Assembly (NCBI GenBank): GCA_964630925.1 | Contig: CAZVZK010000072.1 | Location: forward strand, 1 to 51,632 | Source of the DNA: RGDT01 sp964630925 | Lineage (GTDB): Bacteria; Planctomycetota; Planctomycetia; Gemmatales; Gemmataceae | Direction: 5' to 3' | DNA length: 51,632 nt | Shown: in pieces, positions 41,406 through 50,035 of the stretch | How positions within the stretch are numbered: the first letter of the stretch is position 1 | Layout of the letters: the number at the start of each line of letters is the position of its first letter | Made by a program: the position numbers and the translations under genes | Notes under the pieces: model-generated | What the model was told of the DNA's origin: nothing | Databases searched by the model: none | Seen by the model: only the letters and a program-made list of their open reading frames with translations

Positions 41406-42584
41406 ATGAGCGACCATGACGCCCTCCTCGCCGCCGTCATCGCCGACCCCGGCGACGACCTGCCACGCCTCGCCTACGCCGACTGGTGCGACGAGAACCG
41501 TGACCCCGACAGGGCCGCCTTCATCCGCGCCCAGATCCAGCTCGCACGCACGCCGGACGCCAAGGATCTCGCACGCGCCGCCGACGCCCTCCTCCGCAAG
41601 CACCGCGACGCATGGGCCGCCCCGCTGAAGGAGTGCGGCCTCGGCCCGCCGCGGTACGAGCGCGGCTTCGCCCACAAGATCGGCATCCTCGACGAGGCCC
41701 TCTTCGCCGACCACCACGCCCGCGCCGCCGCCCTCGCGCCGCTCAAGGAGATCGTGTTCGAGTTCGACTTCGACGCCCGTGGGGACGGCGAGTCGTCCGG
41801 CGGGCCAATGGAGCACATGCTCGCCTCCCCGGCCGCCGGCCTCATCACCCGCATCGAGATGGGAGAGCCCGAGGGCCTGCCCCTCCTCGCCGACTTCCTC
41901 GACTGCCCGCGTCTCGACGGCCTCACGTCCCTCCAGGCCGTCTGCCTCACGGACGACGGCGGCGCCGAGGTGGCCCGGCTGATCGCCGCCGCCACGCAGG
42001 TCCGCCGCCTGCGCTCCCTCACCCTGTGGGCCTTCGACCTCGGCGACGAGGGCCTGACCGCCCTCGCCGGCGCCCCGCACCTGGCCTCCCTGGAGGAGCT
42101 GGACATCGGCGACCAGGAGGGCGGCAATTCCTACGGCATCGGCCCCGTCGGCGTCCGGGCGATCACCTCCTCGCCCTCCCTAAGCGGCCTGCGCGTGCTC
42201 AATCTGTGCGGCAACCGCGTCAGCGACATCAGCGCGGCCATGATCGCAAACGCCCCCCTCCCGAAGCTGGAGACGCTGCACCTGTGCGGCTGCGGCCTGA
42301 CGGAGGTCGGCCTGCGGGCCCTGGCCGGGTCGAAGACCCTCAAGGGCCTCAAGACACTCACGCTCGACCTGATGAACCTCACCCTGCCGACAGTCGAGGA
42401 GGTCATCGCCTCGCCGGTGACGGGCGGGCTGGACTTTCTCTATCTCGGCACGCAAGGCCGCCCCGGCGACTCGGCACGCGGCGAGGCCCTGTTCCGCCTG
42501 CACTTCGGCGAGGAGGTCTACGCCCGCCTCAAGGCCCACTTCGGCGGGCGCGTCTCCTGCGAGCAGATCGAGTGGTATCCCTGA
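41406..42584 (+). CDS. TIGR02996-domain leucine-rich-repeat protein
   Basis: The 392-aa protein has the TIGR02996 N-terminus MSDHDALLAAVIADPGDDLP, RLAYADWCDENRDPDRAAFI and RAQIQLART. About six leucine-rich repeats follow in residues 150-340: LRSLTLWAFDLGDEGLTALA, LASLEELDIGDQEG, LSGLRVLNLCGNRVSDISAA, LPKLETLHLCGCGLTEVGLR. This is the usual Gemmata 'repeat-companion' layout. Role unknown; LRRs suggest protein binding. No signal peptide, so cytoplasmic. It diverges from pheT. Confidence 0.88.
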   Translation: MSDHDALLAAVIADPGDDLPRLAYADWCDENRDPDRAAFIRAQIQLARTPDAKDLARAADALLRKHRDAWAAPLKECGLGPPRYERGFAHKIGILDEALFADHHARAAALAPLKEIVFEFDFDARGDGESSGGPMEHMLASPAAGLITRIEMGEPEGLPLLADFLDCPRLDGLTSLQAVCLTDDGGAEVARLIAAATQVRRLRSLTLWAFDLGDEGLTALAGAPHLASLEELDIGDQEGGNSYGIGPVGVRAITSSPSLSGLRVLNLCGNRVSDISAAMIANAPLPKLETLHLCGCGLTEVGLRALAGSKTLKGLKTLTLDLMNLTLPTVEEVIASPVTGGLDFLYLGTQGRPGDSARGEALFRLHFGEEVYARLKAHFGGRVSCEQIEWYP

Positions 42585-42653
42585 GCCGTGAAGCGAAGCG
42601 TCCCCGGCCGGAGGGGCCAGGGACGGGTGTAGCGGCCGGGTGTGCGGCGTGGG

Positions 42654-43379
42654 TCACTTGCCGCCGAAGAGGCGGCCCATGAAGCTGCCGGCGGGCTTGG
42701 GCGGCGGGGGCGAGGCGGCGGCCGGCGAGGGGTGGGCCACCGACGAGGCCTGCGACGGGGCGGCCCCGCGGCGGCTGGTGGCGTCCTGCAACTTCGCCTT
42801 CAGCTCCTCCATCTTGCTCTGGAGGGCGCCGTTGCGCTCCAGACGCTCCAGCTCGTGGCGGATCTCGCCGGTGAGACGCTGCAGGTCGTTGCGCTGGCGG
42901 GCCATCTCGGCACGCTCGCGGGCCATGCCGATCTCCATCTGACGCATCTGCTCCATGAGCGCCTGCTCGTCCTCCTCCAACTGCTTCCGCTCGCGCTCCA
43001 GCTCCTCGCTGAGCTGCAACAACTCGTCCTCGCGCGGCAGCGGGCCGCTCCGCTTCACGGGGGCGGGCGCGGCGGCTGCCTGCTCCGCCAGGGCGCGGGC
43101 CTCCTGCAGCTCGGCGTGGATGGTGCGGATCGTCTCGTCCTTCGACTCGAGCAGCGCGTCGTACTCGCGGAAGCGCTCCTCGTAGGCCTGAAGATCCCCG
43201 GCGGCCTGGGTGGCCTCGGCGAGGGCCGCCTCCAGGTCCGCGCACAGCTGGCGTAGCTGGGCGTTCTCCTCCTGCAGCGCCGCCGCCGGGTCGGCCACGG
43301 GGCCGTCGAGCGTGTACCGCGGGGCGTGTGCGGAGCCGCCGCCACCGTAGGAGCCGTATCCGGAGAGGGGCCTGGCCAT
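42654..43379 (-). CDS. Coiled-coil protein
   Basis: The 241-aa protein starts at ATG 43379, MARPLSGYGSYGGGGS, and has a long heptad-rich helix (about residues 35-195: ALQEENAQLRQLCADLEAAL, LQLSEELERERKQLEEDEQA, EIRHELERLERNGALQSKME). The C-terminus is a Pro/Ala linker ending SFMGRLFGGK. It contains no named domain; a structural or scaffolding role is likely. It lies 122 nt downstream of the second TPR-CHAT gene on the same strand. Confidence 0.75.
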   Translation of the reverse strand: MARPLSGYGSYGGGGSAHAPRYTLDGPVADPAAALQEENAQLRQLCADLEAALAEATQAAGDLQAYEERFREYDALLESKDETIRTIHAELQEARALAEQAAAAPAPVKRSGPLPREDELLQLSEELERERKQLEEDEQALMEQMRQMEIGMARERAEMARQRNDLQRLTGEIRHELERLERNGALQSKMEELKAKLQDATSRRGAAPSQASSVAHPSPAAASPPPPKPAGSFMGRLFGGK

Positions 43380-43501
43380 GTTGATCGTTGTCTCCCGAGC
43401 CGTGCCGGGGCCGCGCGTTTGCGGCCTCCGCAGCAACCATAGCTCGCGGAATCGCCGCGCGGGGGGCGTCGTGCGGAATTTCCATCCGGGGAGTGGGGCG
43501 A

Positions 43502-46500
43502 TCACCGCCAATCTCCGCTAAGGACGAAGGCGGCCCAGTAGTACGGGGGCAGCCTCTTGCCTCCTTTCATCCCGGCGACGGCCTCCGGCTTCAGCCCCAC
43601 GCCGCGCAGCCGCCCGTCGCCGGGGCGTGCGTTCAGCATCGCGAGCTGGGCCGCCCGCAGCGCCTCGGCGTGCCCGGCGGCTTTCCTGGCGCCCCAGGCG
43701 GCGGCGTACATCTCGCCCATCAACCTCCGCGTCGCACCGTCATCGACCTTCCACAGCGACGAGACGACGGAGCGCGCCCCGGCGAGCTGGAAGGCACGCT
43801 GCATGCCGAGGAGCCCCTCACCCTTCTCGGCCTTGCCCAGGCCCGTCTCGCATGCCGACAGGACGGCCAGCTCGAGCCTGGAGAGGTCCATCTCGGAGAC
43901 CTCGAGCGCCGTCAGGATGCCGTCCTCCGCGCCCTCCTTGGCGGGGCGGTTGGCGCCAGACAGCGCCAGGCCGGAGAAGAGGAGGGGGTGGCGTCCGGGC
44001 GGCGTGCCTTCCCTGCCGGCGGGGGCCGCGTCCCCCCGCGGTGAGAAGAAGCCGTGCGTGGCGAGGTGCGCGTACCGCACCTCCCCGAGCGCCTCACGAA
44101 TCGCCGCCTTGGTGGCCCTGCCGCCGCCCAGGGAGATGGCAGCCGCGCCGGCGAACGCCCTGCCGAAGGACGCCCGCACGGCCAGCGCCTCCTCCGCGGC
44201 GCCGGGCAGCGCGGCGAAACCCCTCCCCTCCTCCCCGTAATCCAGCCCGCCGACGGCGAGCAGCGACGGAGGCGGCCGGCCCCCGTCCTTTGCCGGGGCG
44301 AGCATCTCCGGCAGCGACTGCGGCACCGGGACGACCGCCACCGCCATTTCCTCGATCAGGTACGAGCCGGCTTTCTCGCCCGGCAGGGCGGCGAAGGGGA
44401 TCATCCCCAGCACCCCGTCCGGCGAGATGAGGGCCATCTTGGCCCCGTCCAGGTGCTTCTCCAGTGGCGTCCAGATCAGCCTCTTGAGCCGCAAGCCGGC
44501 CTCGGCGTCGGGGCGTCCGCTGACGAGCGCCGCACGCCAGGCGTTGGCGGCGGCGACGAGGTCGGCGGCGGGGCCCAGATCGACGCGGGCCACGGGACGG
44601 CCGCGGCGGACGACGAACGCGATGCCGTGCACGGGGAAGGGGTACAGCGGCCTGCCGCCCTTGCCCGCCAGGCCGTGCCGCAGGAAGAACAGGTAGTCGA
44701 TCAGGACGGCGCCCTCGGGTAGCGCATTCGCCAGCGTCTCGGGCTTGCGCGGCCATTCGGCCCTCGCCGGGCCCAGCGGGCGGCGGGATAGCCCCGCCTG
44801 GAGACGCTCCTGCTCGGCGTGCAGCCCCTCGGCCTCGCCCTTCCGTCCGGCCGCCCCGGACCATGTCAGCGCGGCGAGTCGGGCCGCCACCTTCTGGAGG
44901 CGCTCGGCCGCCGCGCGCGTCGCCGGGTCGGCCGCAAGGCGGGTGTGGAGGCGGCGCTCCTGCTGCCGCAGCATCGCCGCACCCTTCCAGGCGAGGAGGT
45001 GGCCGTAGGCGTCGGCGTCGGGCAGGGAGAGACGCAGGTCGAGGCGGCCGCGGGCCAGGTGCAGCGCGGCGAGGAATTGCCTGTCCGCACGCAGCGAGGC
45101 CGCCCCGCGCAGCCGGGCGGCTGAGTGGGCCAACGCCCGCTCGCACGCCACCCGCGCCCTGGCCGCCTCGCCCGCCGCCAGGAGCGTGGCCGCGAGGTTG
45201 TTGAGCGCGGCCGCGTGGCGCGGGTGGTCCTCCCCGAGGGCAGACCTGTACACAGCGAGGGCCTTCTCGTGCAGAGGCAACGCTTCCGAGAATTCGCCCC
45301 GGAAGAAGTGCGCCTCGGCGAGGCCGGCCAGGCTGTCGGCGTACTCGGGGTGACGCACGCCACGCGCCGCCTTGCGGATGCTCATCGCCCTCTGGTGCAG
45401 GGGCAGCGCCTCGTCGGCGGCCCCGGAGCGGGCGAGCATCTCCGCCTGGACGTGGAGGGCGGCCGCGTACCCGTGGTGCCTCTCGCCCAACGCCGCCTTG
45501 AGGCCGGCGCACGCCTCCTTGTGCAGCGCGAGCGCCCCGGCCTGGTCCTCCGAGAAGGCAAGGACCTGGGCGAGCATGGCCAGGGCCGTGGCGTGATGCG
45601 GGTGCTTCGGGCCGAGGGCGGCACGCAGGATCCCCGTCGCCCTCTGCTGGAGGGCGAGCGCCTCGCGGAATTCCCCACGCTGGAGCAGCACGCCGGCGAG
45701 GCCGCTCAGCGACTTGGCGTACTCCGCATCCTTCTCGCCGAGCAGCTCGGCGCGGAGGCCGGCGGCCCGGCGGAACCACGTCAGCGACGCGTCGAGGTCG
45801 CCGGCCTCGTCGAGCGCCATCGCCAGTGAGTTCATGGCCATGGCGCACTCGGGGTGATGAGGGCCGTGGGCGGCGCGGAAGACGGCGAGCGCCTGGCGGT
45901 GCGAGGCCGCGGCGGCCTCCGGATCGCCTTGCTCCATGAGTAGCATGGCGAGGTTGTGCAGGCCGAGGGCGTAGGCCGGGTGTCCCGTACCCAGGGTGTC
46001 CTTTTCGATGGCCAGGGCCCGCCTCGCCAGCGCCAGCGCCTTCCTGTCGTCGCCGGTGAGCGTGTGCATCAGGGAGACGTTGTGCAGCGCCGACGCCGTG
46101 GAGGGGTGTCGTGGCCCGAGGACCTCCTCGCGGGCGGAGAGGACCTCCGCGAACAGCGGCAGGGCGGCGCGGGCGTCCCCCTCGCGGTGGAGCGCGGAGG
46201 CCCGCTCGTGGGCGCGATCGGCCGCCGCGAGACGTCCGCGCTGGGCCGGGGTCAGGGAGATCAGCCGCTTCGCCAGCTCCCAGCGGCCGCGTGCATCGAC
46301 GGCGTGGTGGTGATCGGCCCCGTAGAGACGCGCCGTGAGACTCCACTGCCGCTCGGAGTGCGCCGCCGACTCCTCCAGGCGTCCCGCCTGTTTGGCCCAC
46401 TCGGCGAGCCAGTCCGTCTGGCGGCGGGCGTTGACGGCGTCGGGGCCGAGGGCCTCATCGACGGCCCGCCGCGCCATCGCCATCGTCGCCAGCGCCTGAT

Positions 46501-46633
46501 CGCGTTTGCCGGCCTGCCACTCGTCCTGCGCCCGCCGGAAGAGGCGGAGGGATTCGGCGTTCCCCGCGGCCTGGGCGGCGGTGGGCTCGGCCGGCGGTGC
46601 GGCGTGCAGGAGGAGCAACAGGAGGGCGGTCAT
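43502..46633 (-). CDS. TPR-CHAT protease-like protein
   Basis: The 1043-aa protein has a short signal-like start (MTALLLLLLHAAPPAEPTAA). TPRs run from about 120 to 540 with a G(H)xHP signature in each unit: LGPRHPSTASALHNVSLMHT, LGTGHPAYALGLHNLAMLLM, HGPHHPECAMAMNSLAMALD, LGPKHPHHATALAMLAQVLA, LGEDHPRHAAALNNLAATLL. The CHAT domain has catalytic His860 (HLATHGFFSPRG) and Cys928 (VLSACETGLGK), followed by SLWKVDDGATRRLMGEMYAA and the end YYWAAFVLSGDWR. It is a divergent paralogue of the 1000-aa protein at 32075-35077 but lacks the receiver and NUDIX partners. AGGAG lies 7 nt before the ATG, inside the CHAT-gene remnant. Confidence 0.9.
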   Translation of the reverse strand: MTALLLLLLHAAPPAEPTAAQAAGNAESLRLFRRAQDEWQAGKRDQALATMAMARRAVDEALGPDAVNARRQTDWLAEWAKQAGRLEESAAHSERQWSLTARLYGADHHHAVDARGRWELAKRLISLTPAQRGRLAAADRAHERASALHREGDARAALPLFAEVLSAREEVLGPRHPSTASALHNVSLMHTLTGDDRKALALARRALAIEKDTLGTGHPAYALGLHNLAMLLMEQGDPEAAAASHRQALAVFRAAHGPHHPECAMAMNSLAMALDEAGDLDASLTWFRRAAGLRAELLGEKDAEYAKSLSGLAGVLLQRGEFREALALQQRATGILRAALGPKHPHHATALAMLAQVLAFSEDQAGALALHKEACAGLKAALGERHHGYAAALHVQAEMLARSGAADEALPLHQRAMSIRKAARGVRHPEYADSLAGLAEAHFFRGEFSEALPLHEKALAVYRSALGEDHPRHAAALNNLAATLLAAGEAARARVACERALAHSAARLRGAASLRADRQFLAALHLARGRLDLRLSLPDADAYGHLLAWKGAAMLRQQERRLHTRLAADPATRAAAERLQKVAARLAALTWSGAAGRKGEAEGLHAEQERLQAGLSRRPLGPARAEWPRKPETLANALPEGAVLIDYLFFLRHGLAGKGGRPLYPFPVHGIAFVVRRGRPVARVDLGPAADLVAAANAWRAALVSGRPDAEAGLRLKRLIWTPLEKHLDGAKMALISPDGVLGMIPFAALPGEKAGSYLIEEMAVAVVPVPQSLPEMLAPAKDGGRPPPSLLAVGGLDYGEEGRGFAALPGAAEEALAVRASFGRAFAGAAAISLGGGRATKAAIREALGEVRYAHLATHGFFSPRGDAAPAGREGTPPGRHPLLFSGLALSGANRPAKEGAEDGILTALEVSEMDLSRLELAVLSACETGLGKAEKGEGLLGMQRAFQLAGARSVVSSLWKVDDGATRRLMGEMYAAAWGARKAAGHAEALRAAQLAMLNARPGDGRLRGVGLKPEAVAGMKGGKRLPPYYWAAFVLSGDWR

Positions 46634-46698
46634 TTCCAGTCTCCTGGGAGGACGAAGGCCGCCCGGTAGTACGGCTGAGGACGGGTCGTGCCTTCCTC
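46630..46698 (-). pseudogene. C-terminal remnant of a deleted TPR-CHAT gene
   Basis: The frame ends TRPQPYYRAAFVLPGDWK, then TGA, almost the same as the C-termini of both intact CHAT proteins (LPPYYWAAFVLSGDWR; SPVSWWGAFVLSGDWR). Its stop overlaps the next CHAT start as ATGA, as if a tandem CHAT pair had lost all but the end of its first gene. Upstream it is cut by the PIG-L stop at 46716. The remnant holds the AGGAG (46641-46645) that serves the intact gene. Confidence 0.75.
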
Positions 46699-46715
46699 GA
46701 TTTCATGGGGATCTC

Positions 46716-47504
46716 TCATCCCAGTTTCGGCGGCGGCTGGCCGGGCAGATCCACCGGGGCGGCCGAGGCGGCCTTCGCGCCGGTCACGAGGGATAGGAGG
46801 TCGGACGCGCCGACAGGCCCCGGCAGGGCGAACAGCTCGCCGTACAGGAAGCCGCAGCGGGCGCCCGTCGAGGCGTTGTGCCCGGCGATCATGTGGCGGA
46901 CGCGGTCGAACCGCTTCATGTCGAACTGCGACTCGTAGGCCTGGATCGCCCGCATCTTCTGCTCGAACGTGTCGCTGATGTCGATGACGAACGTGGCGTG
47001 GTGGTGCTTCACGTCGGCGTCGAAGGGGAACAGGGCGTAGACGAGGTGCGGCACGCGCCAGGGGGGCGTGCCGTCGAACCTCTCGTCCCACTTGGTGAGC
47101 TGCGAGTAGAAGCGGGCGGCCTCGATGAGGAGCTGGGCCTGGTAGTGGTCGGGCGACGCGGCCGGGGTGCGTCCGTGGCAGCCGATGACGGCGGTGGGGC
47201 GCAGCCGTCGGAAGACCGTGGCGAGGGCGAAGCGGTTCTCCGGGCAGTCCATGAGGACGCGGTTGGGCAGGCCGAGGTTGATGCGTGTCGGCACGCCGAG
47301 GATCTTGCGGGCCTCCTCGGCCTCGCGGGCGCGGATCTCCTCGCTGCCGCGTGGCGTGGGCTCTCCGGTGGTGAGGTCCACGATGGCGACCTTGTGGCCC
47401 TGCTGCACGAGGCGGGCGAGGGTGCCGCCGCAGAGGATCTCCAGGTCGTCGGGGTGCGGCGCGACCGCGACGACATCGGTACGGTGCGGCTCCGGCTCGG
47501 CCAT
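46716..47504 (-). CDS. PIG-L family deacetylase, BshB-like
   Basis: The 262-aa protein has the PIG-L zinc and catalytic motif VVAVAPHPDDLEILCGGTLA (His17, Asp19, Asp20), DLTTGEPTPRGSEEIRAREA, NLGLPNRVL, and the second zinc-site region IGCHGRTPAASPDHYQA. It removes an acetyl group from an N-acetylglucosaminyl compound; a bacillithiol BshB role is possible, but bshA and bshC are absent here. The C-terminal 35 residues (SLVTGAKAASAAPVDLPGQP) are a non-conserved tail. It lies just upstream of the CHAT-gene remnant. Confidence 0.88.
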   Translation of the reverse strand: MAEPEPHRTDVVAVAPHPDDLEILCGGTLARLVQQGHKVAIVDLTTGEPTPRGSEEIRAREAEEARKILGVPTRINLGLPNRVLMDCPENRFALATVFRRLRPTAVIGCHGRTPAASPDHYQAQLLIEAARFYSQLTKWDERFDGTPPWRVPHLVYALFPFDADVKHHHATFVIDISDTFEQKMRAIQAYESQFDMKRFDRVRHMIAGHNASTGARCGFLYGELFALPGPVGASDLLSLVTGAKAASAAPVDLPGQPPPKLG

Positions 47505-47587
47505 CGGCTCACTCCTGTTCGAGATCCCGGCTTATCACCTTCCTCGCCGTGCGGAAGCACGGACATCCTCATCCGCCCGACGGCGAA

Positions 47588-47640
47588 CGCGAGGGGCGGC
47601 CCTCGCGTGACCTCCATTCTATTGGGCGTACCCTTCGGGT
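47588..47640. repeat. Pair of small hairpins in a repeat-like stretch
   Basis: CGCGAGGG (47588-47595) pairs with CCCTCGCG (47600-47607) around GCGG, and ACCC/GGGT (47630-47640) around TTC. The surrounding GACGGCGAACGCGAGG stretch and CCTCCATTCTATTGGGCG look like a dispersed intergenic repeat rather than coding sequence. It lies between the PIG-L start and the decayed TIGR02996-like gene. Confidence 0.55.
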
Positions 47641-47644
47641 GAGG

Positions 47645-47920
47645 TGGCCTGGGATGGGTGTCCTGGGCCGGGGAGGCGTCGGCAGGGTTGAGCGACTTCA
47701 GCCCCATCCGATCGCCGAGGAGATCGTCGCGCGCCGCGAGAAGCTCATCCGCCGTCAGCGTCTCCTGCATCAATGACGTGCCCCGAGCGTCCCGCCGAGC
47801 CTGCATGCGGATGACCCGCGCCCGCTCGCGCTGGCCCGCCTCCTCCGTGCAGTCCGCGAGCGCGAGGCGGGCCACGGGGTCCGTCATCGCCTCCTCCAGC
47901 AGCGCCACGATCTCCGTCAT
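47645..47920 (-). pseudogene. Decayed TIGR02996-like gene
   Basis: The frame opens at ATG 47920, overlapping the previous gene's stop by 4 nt, and reads MTEIVALLEEAMTDPVARLA, LADCTEEAGQRERARVIRMQ, then a helical stretch ending near GDRMGLKSLNPA. After that it runs through the intergenic hairpin repeat and antiparallel-looking shadow sequence over the PIG-L gene (in-frame stop only at 47009). The natural 3' end seems lost, probably by insertion of the repeat. It may still be translated as a short protein with a junk tail. Confidence 0.5.
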
Positions 47921-48561
47921 GCGGACGCCCCCCGCCGCAGGCGCAGCTCGCCGCGGAGGCTCACCGTCGAGGGGATCCACCACGACCCCGACAGCCAGCC
48001 CCCGCCACCCAGGCGCAGGGCATACAGGCCGCCCTCCATCCCGTGCCCCTCGACGCGCGACACCACGAACGCCACCACCCGCCCGACGGCGGCCCCGGTG
48101 AAGTGGAACGTGCCGCGCAGCACTTGGCCCGGATACATCCGCGAGAAGTCCTCCTCCAACACGCCCGCGAGGTGATTGCCCTCGCGTGAATGGAGCCGCA
48201 TCGTCGTCGGGATGGCGAGGCCGCGCTGCCACAGCGTGCCGCGCCACGAGGAGCCCGCCGTCAAGGGGCCGGCAGCCACCTCCGCCGCGTCGGCGAGGAT
48301 CAGTGGCAGCAGGGACGCCCCCGCGCGGAACGCCAGGTACTCGGGCAAGAGCGGCGCGATCCGCGGCCCGAGCCACGAAAGCTCACCGTCCTCGATGGCC
48401 AGGACATCGATGGGCCCCTGATGCCGCTCGTCCTCGTCCACGCGACGCACCAGGGCCGCGCGCCGCGCCTCGCCGCGCTCCTCCAGGGCGTCGGCGAGGA
48501 CGAGGCGCGCGTCGCCGTCGTCCATCGCCTGTTCCAGCAGCGGAACCAAAGGAACAGTCAT
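47917..48561 (-). CDS. TIGR02996-like protein
   Basis: The 214-aa protein begins MTVPLVPLLEQAMDDGDARL, VLADALEERGEARRAALVRR, a variant of the TIGR02996 start. The rest (IAPLLPEYLAFRAG, VLRGTFHFTGAAVGRVVAFV, GGWLSGSWWIPSTVSLRGEL) is beta-rich and unlike known repeats. No signal peptide. It diverges from the PQQ gene (48645) and is coupled to the decayed gene downstream. Function unknown. Confidence 0.65.
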   Translation of the reverse strand: MTVPLVPLLEQAMDDGDARLVLADALEERGEARRAALVRRVDEDERHQGPIDVLAIEDGELSWLGPRIAPLLPEYLAFRAGASLLPLILADAAEVAAGPLTAGSSWRGTLWQRGLAIPTTMRLHSREGNHLAGVLEEDFSRMYPGQVLRGTFHFTGAAVGRVVAFVVSRVEGHGMEGGLYALRLGGGGWLSGSWWIPSTVSLRGELRLRRGASA

Positions 48562-48644
48562 CGCAGGCCCTCACGCCGCCGCCATTGTACCGCCCCGCCA
48601 CCATCCCTACACTGCCACCATCCCACCCGCCGGAGAACCCACCC

Positions 48645-49892
48645 ATGCACCGCCTCCCCGCCTGCGCCCTCCTTCTACTCTCCATCACCGCCATCTCTGC
48701 CGAGGACTGGCCCGGCTGGCGCGGCCCGCGTGGCGACGGCACCTCCGCCTCCACCAGGGCGCCCCTCGACTTCGGCCCCGCGAAGAACGTCAAGTGGTCG
48801 GCCGACATCCCAGGCACCGGCTACTCGTCGCCCGCCATCTCCGGCCCGCGCATCTTCCTCACCACCTGCATCGAGGCCGACCAGAAGCGCCTGCTCCTCT
48901 GCCTCGACCGTGCCACGGGCAAGGAGCTGTGGCGTCAGGAGGTCGTCAAGGCGCCGCTGGAGAAGAAGCACTCGCTGAACAGCTTCGCCAGCAGCACCCC
49001 GGCCACGGACGGCGAGCGCGTCTACGTCGCGTTCAAGGCCGACCCGGACATGGTGGTCGCGTGCTACACCGTCGAGGGCAAGGAGCTGTGGCGGAAGACG
49101 CCTGGCAAGCACCTCTCGGTCCACGGGTTCTGCTCGTCCCCCGTCCTGCACAAGGGCCTCGTCATCCTCAACGGCGATCAGGACGCGAAGGCCTACATCG
49201 TCGCGTTCGACAAGAAGACGGGCGAGGAGAAGTGGCGGGCCGACCGCCCCAACAAGAAACGCTCCTACTGCACGCCCATCCTCATCCCGTGCCCCAAGCG
49301 CGAGGGGGTCACGCAGCTCGTCCTCTCCGGCAGCAAGTGCGTGACGGGCTACGACGCCGACACCGGCAAGCTCCTGTGGATCCACGACGGGCCGACGGAA
49401 CAGTACGTCTCGAGCCTCGTGCCGTACAAGGACATCCTCTTCCTGACGACGGGCTTCCCGGAGCGGCACCTGATCGGCCTGCGGGCGGACGGCGAGGGCC
49501 GGATCAACGGGACGAAGCACGTGGTCTGGCACGTCGATCACAAGGAGAACGGCCCGCAGGGCGCCTCCTACGTCCCGTCCCCCATCGCCCACGAGGGCCT
49601 GTTCTACTGCGTCTCGGACGAGGGCTGGATGACGTGCGTCGCCGCCGACACCGGCAGGCGTGTGTGGAAGGAGCGCCTATCGCGCGAGCAGCACTGGGCG
49701 TCGCCGATCCTCCTCCGCGGCCACATGCTCGTGGCCGACAAGGCCGGCAAGGTGCGGGTGATCAAGGCCGGCAAGGAGCACACCGTCGTCCGCACCATCG
49801 ACATGGGCGGGCAAATCTTCGCGTCGCCGGCCGTGGCCGGCGACGACCTCTTCATCCGCACGACGGCGAAGCTGTACTGCCTCGCGGAGTGA
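48645..49892 (+). CDS. PQQ-like beta-propeller protein, exported
   Basis: The 415-aa protein has a signal peptide (MHRLPACALLLLSITAISAE) and then EDWPGWRGPRGDGTS, the usual start of planctomycete PQQ-propeller proteins. Blades include LLCLDRATGKELWRQEV, VACYTVEGKELWRKTPGK, IVAFDKKTGEEKWRADRP, VTGYDADTGKLLWIHDGP and TCVAADTGRRVWKERLSR. Each has the TGxxxW docking motif. PQQ binding is possible but not shown. A GGAG site lies upstream of the ATG at 48645; the longer frame from 48186 is a shadow. It converges with cysK. Confidence 0.85.
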   Translation: MHRLPACALLLLSITAISAEDWPGWRGPRGDGTSASTRAPLDFGPAKNVKWSADIPGTGYSSPAISGPRIFLTTCIEADQKRLLLCLDRATGKELWRQEVVKAPLEKKHSLNSFASSTPATDGERVYVAFKADPDMVVACYTVEGKELWRKTPGKHLSVHGFCSSPVLHKGLVILNGDQDAKAYIVAFDKKTGEEKWRADRPNKKRSYCTPILIPCPKREGVTQLVLSGSKCVTGYDADTGKLLWIHDGPTEQYVSSLVPYKDILFLTTGFPERHLIGLRADGEGRINGTKHVVWHVDHKENGPQGASYVPSPIAHEGLFYCVSDEGWMTCVAADTGRRVWKERLSREQHWASPILLRGHMLVADKAGKVRVIKAGKEHTVVRTIDMGGQIFASPAVAGDDLFIRTTAKLYCLAE

Positions 49893-49902
49893 TTGATAGA
49901 CA

Positions 49903-50025
49903 AGCTGTCCACGGATCACACGGATAACACGGAAAAGAGCCAATACAGGATCGAGATTAGGATGTCGATACCTATTTGTGCTTCTTGGTTCTGATCCGTT
50001 CGATCCGTGAAATCCGTGGACAGCT
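49903..50025. repeat. 23-bp inverted repeat between convergent genes
   Basis: AGCTGTCCACGGATCACACG (start of the left arm, 49903-49925) is complementary to the right arm 50003-50025 with two mismatches; the spacer is 77 nt. Both arms carry repeated ATCCGTG/CACGGAT units, and the whole stretch is AT-richer than its flanks. It occupies almost the entire gap between the PQQ stop (49892) and the cysK stop (50036). It may be a small mobile element or a terminator for both genes. Confidence 0.75.
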
Positions 50026-50035
50026 CTTCCATCAA

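Noticed and set aside
47009..47644. Continuation of the TIGR02996-like frame to 47009
   Set aside because: Below 47645 the frame is repeat sequence and then the PIG-L gene in another frame; it has no conserved character.
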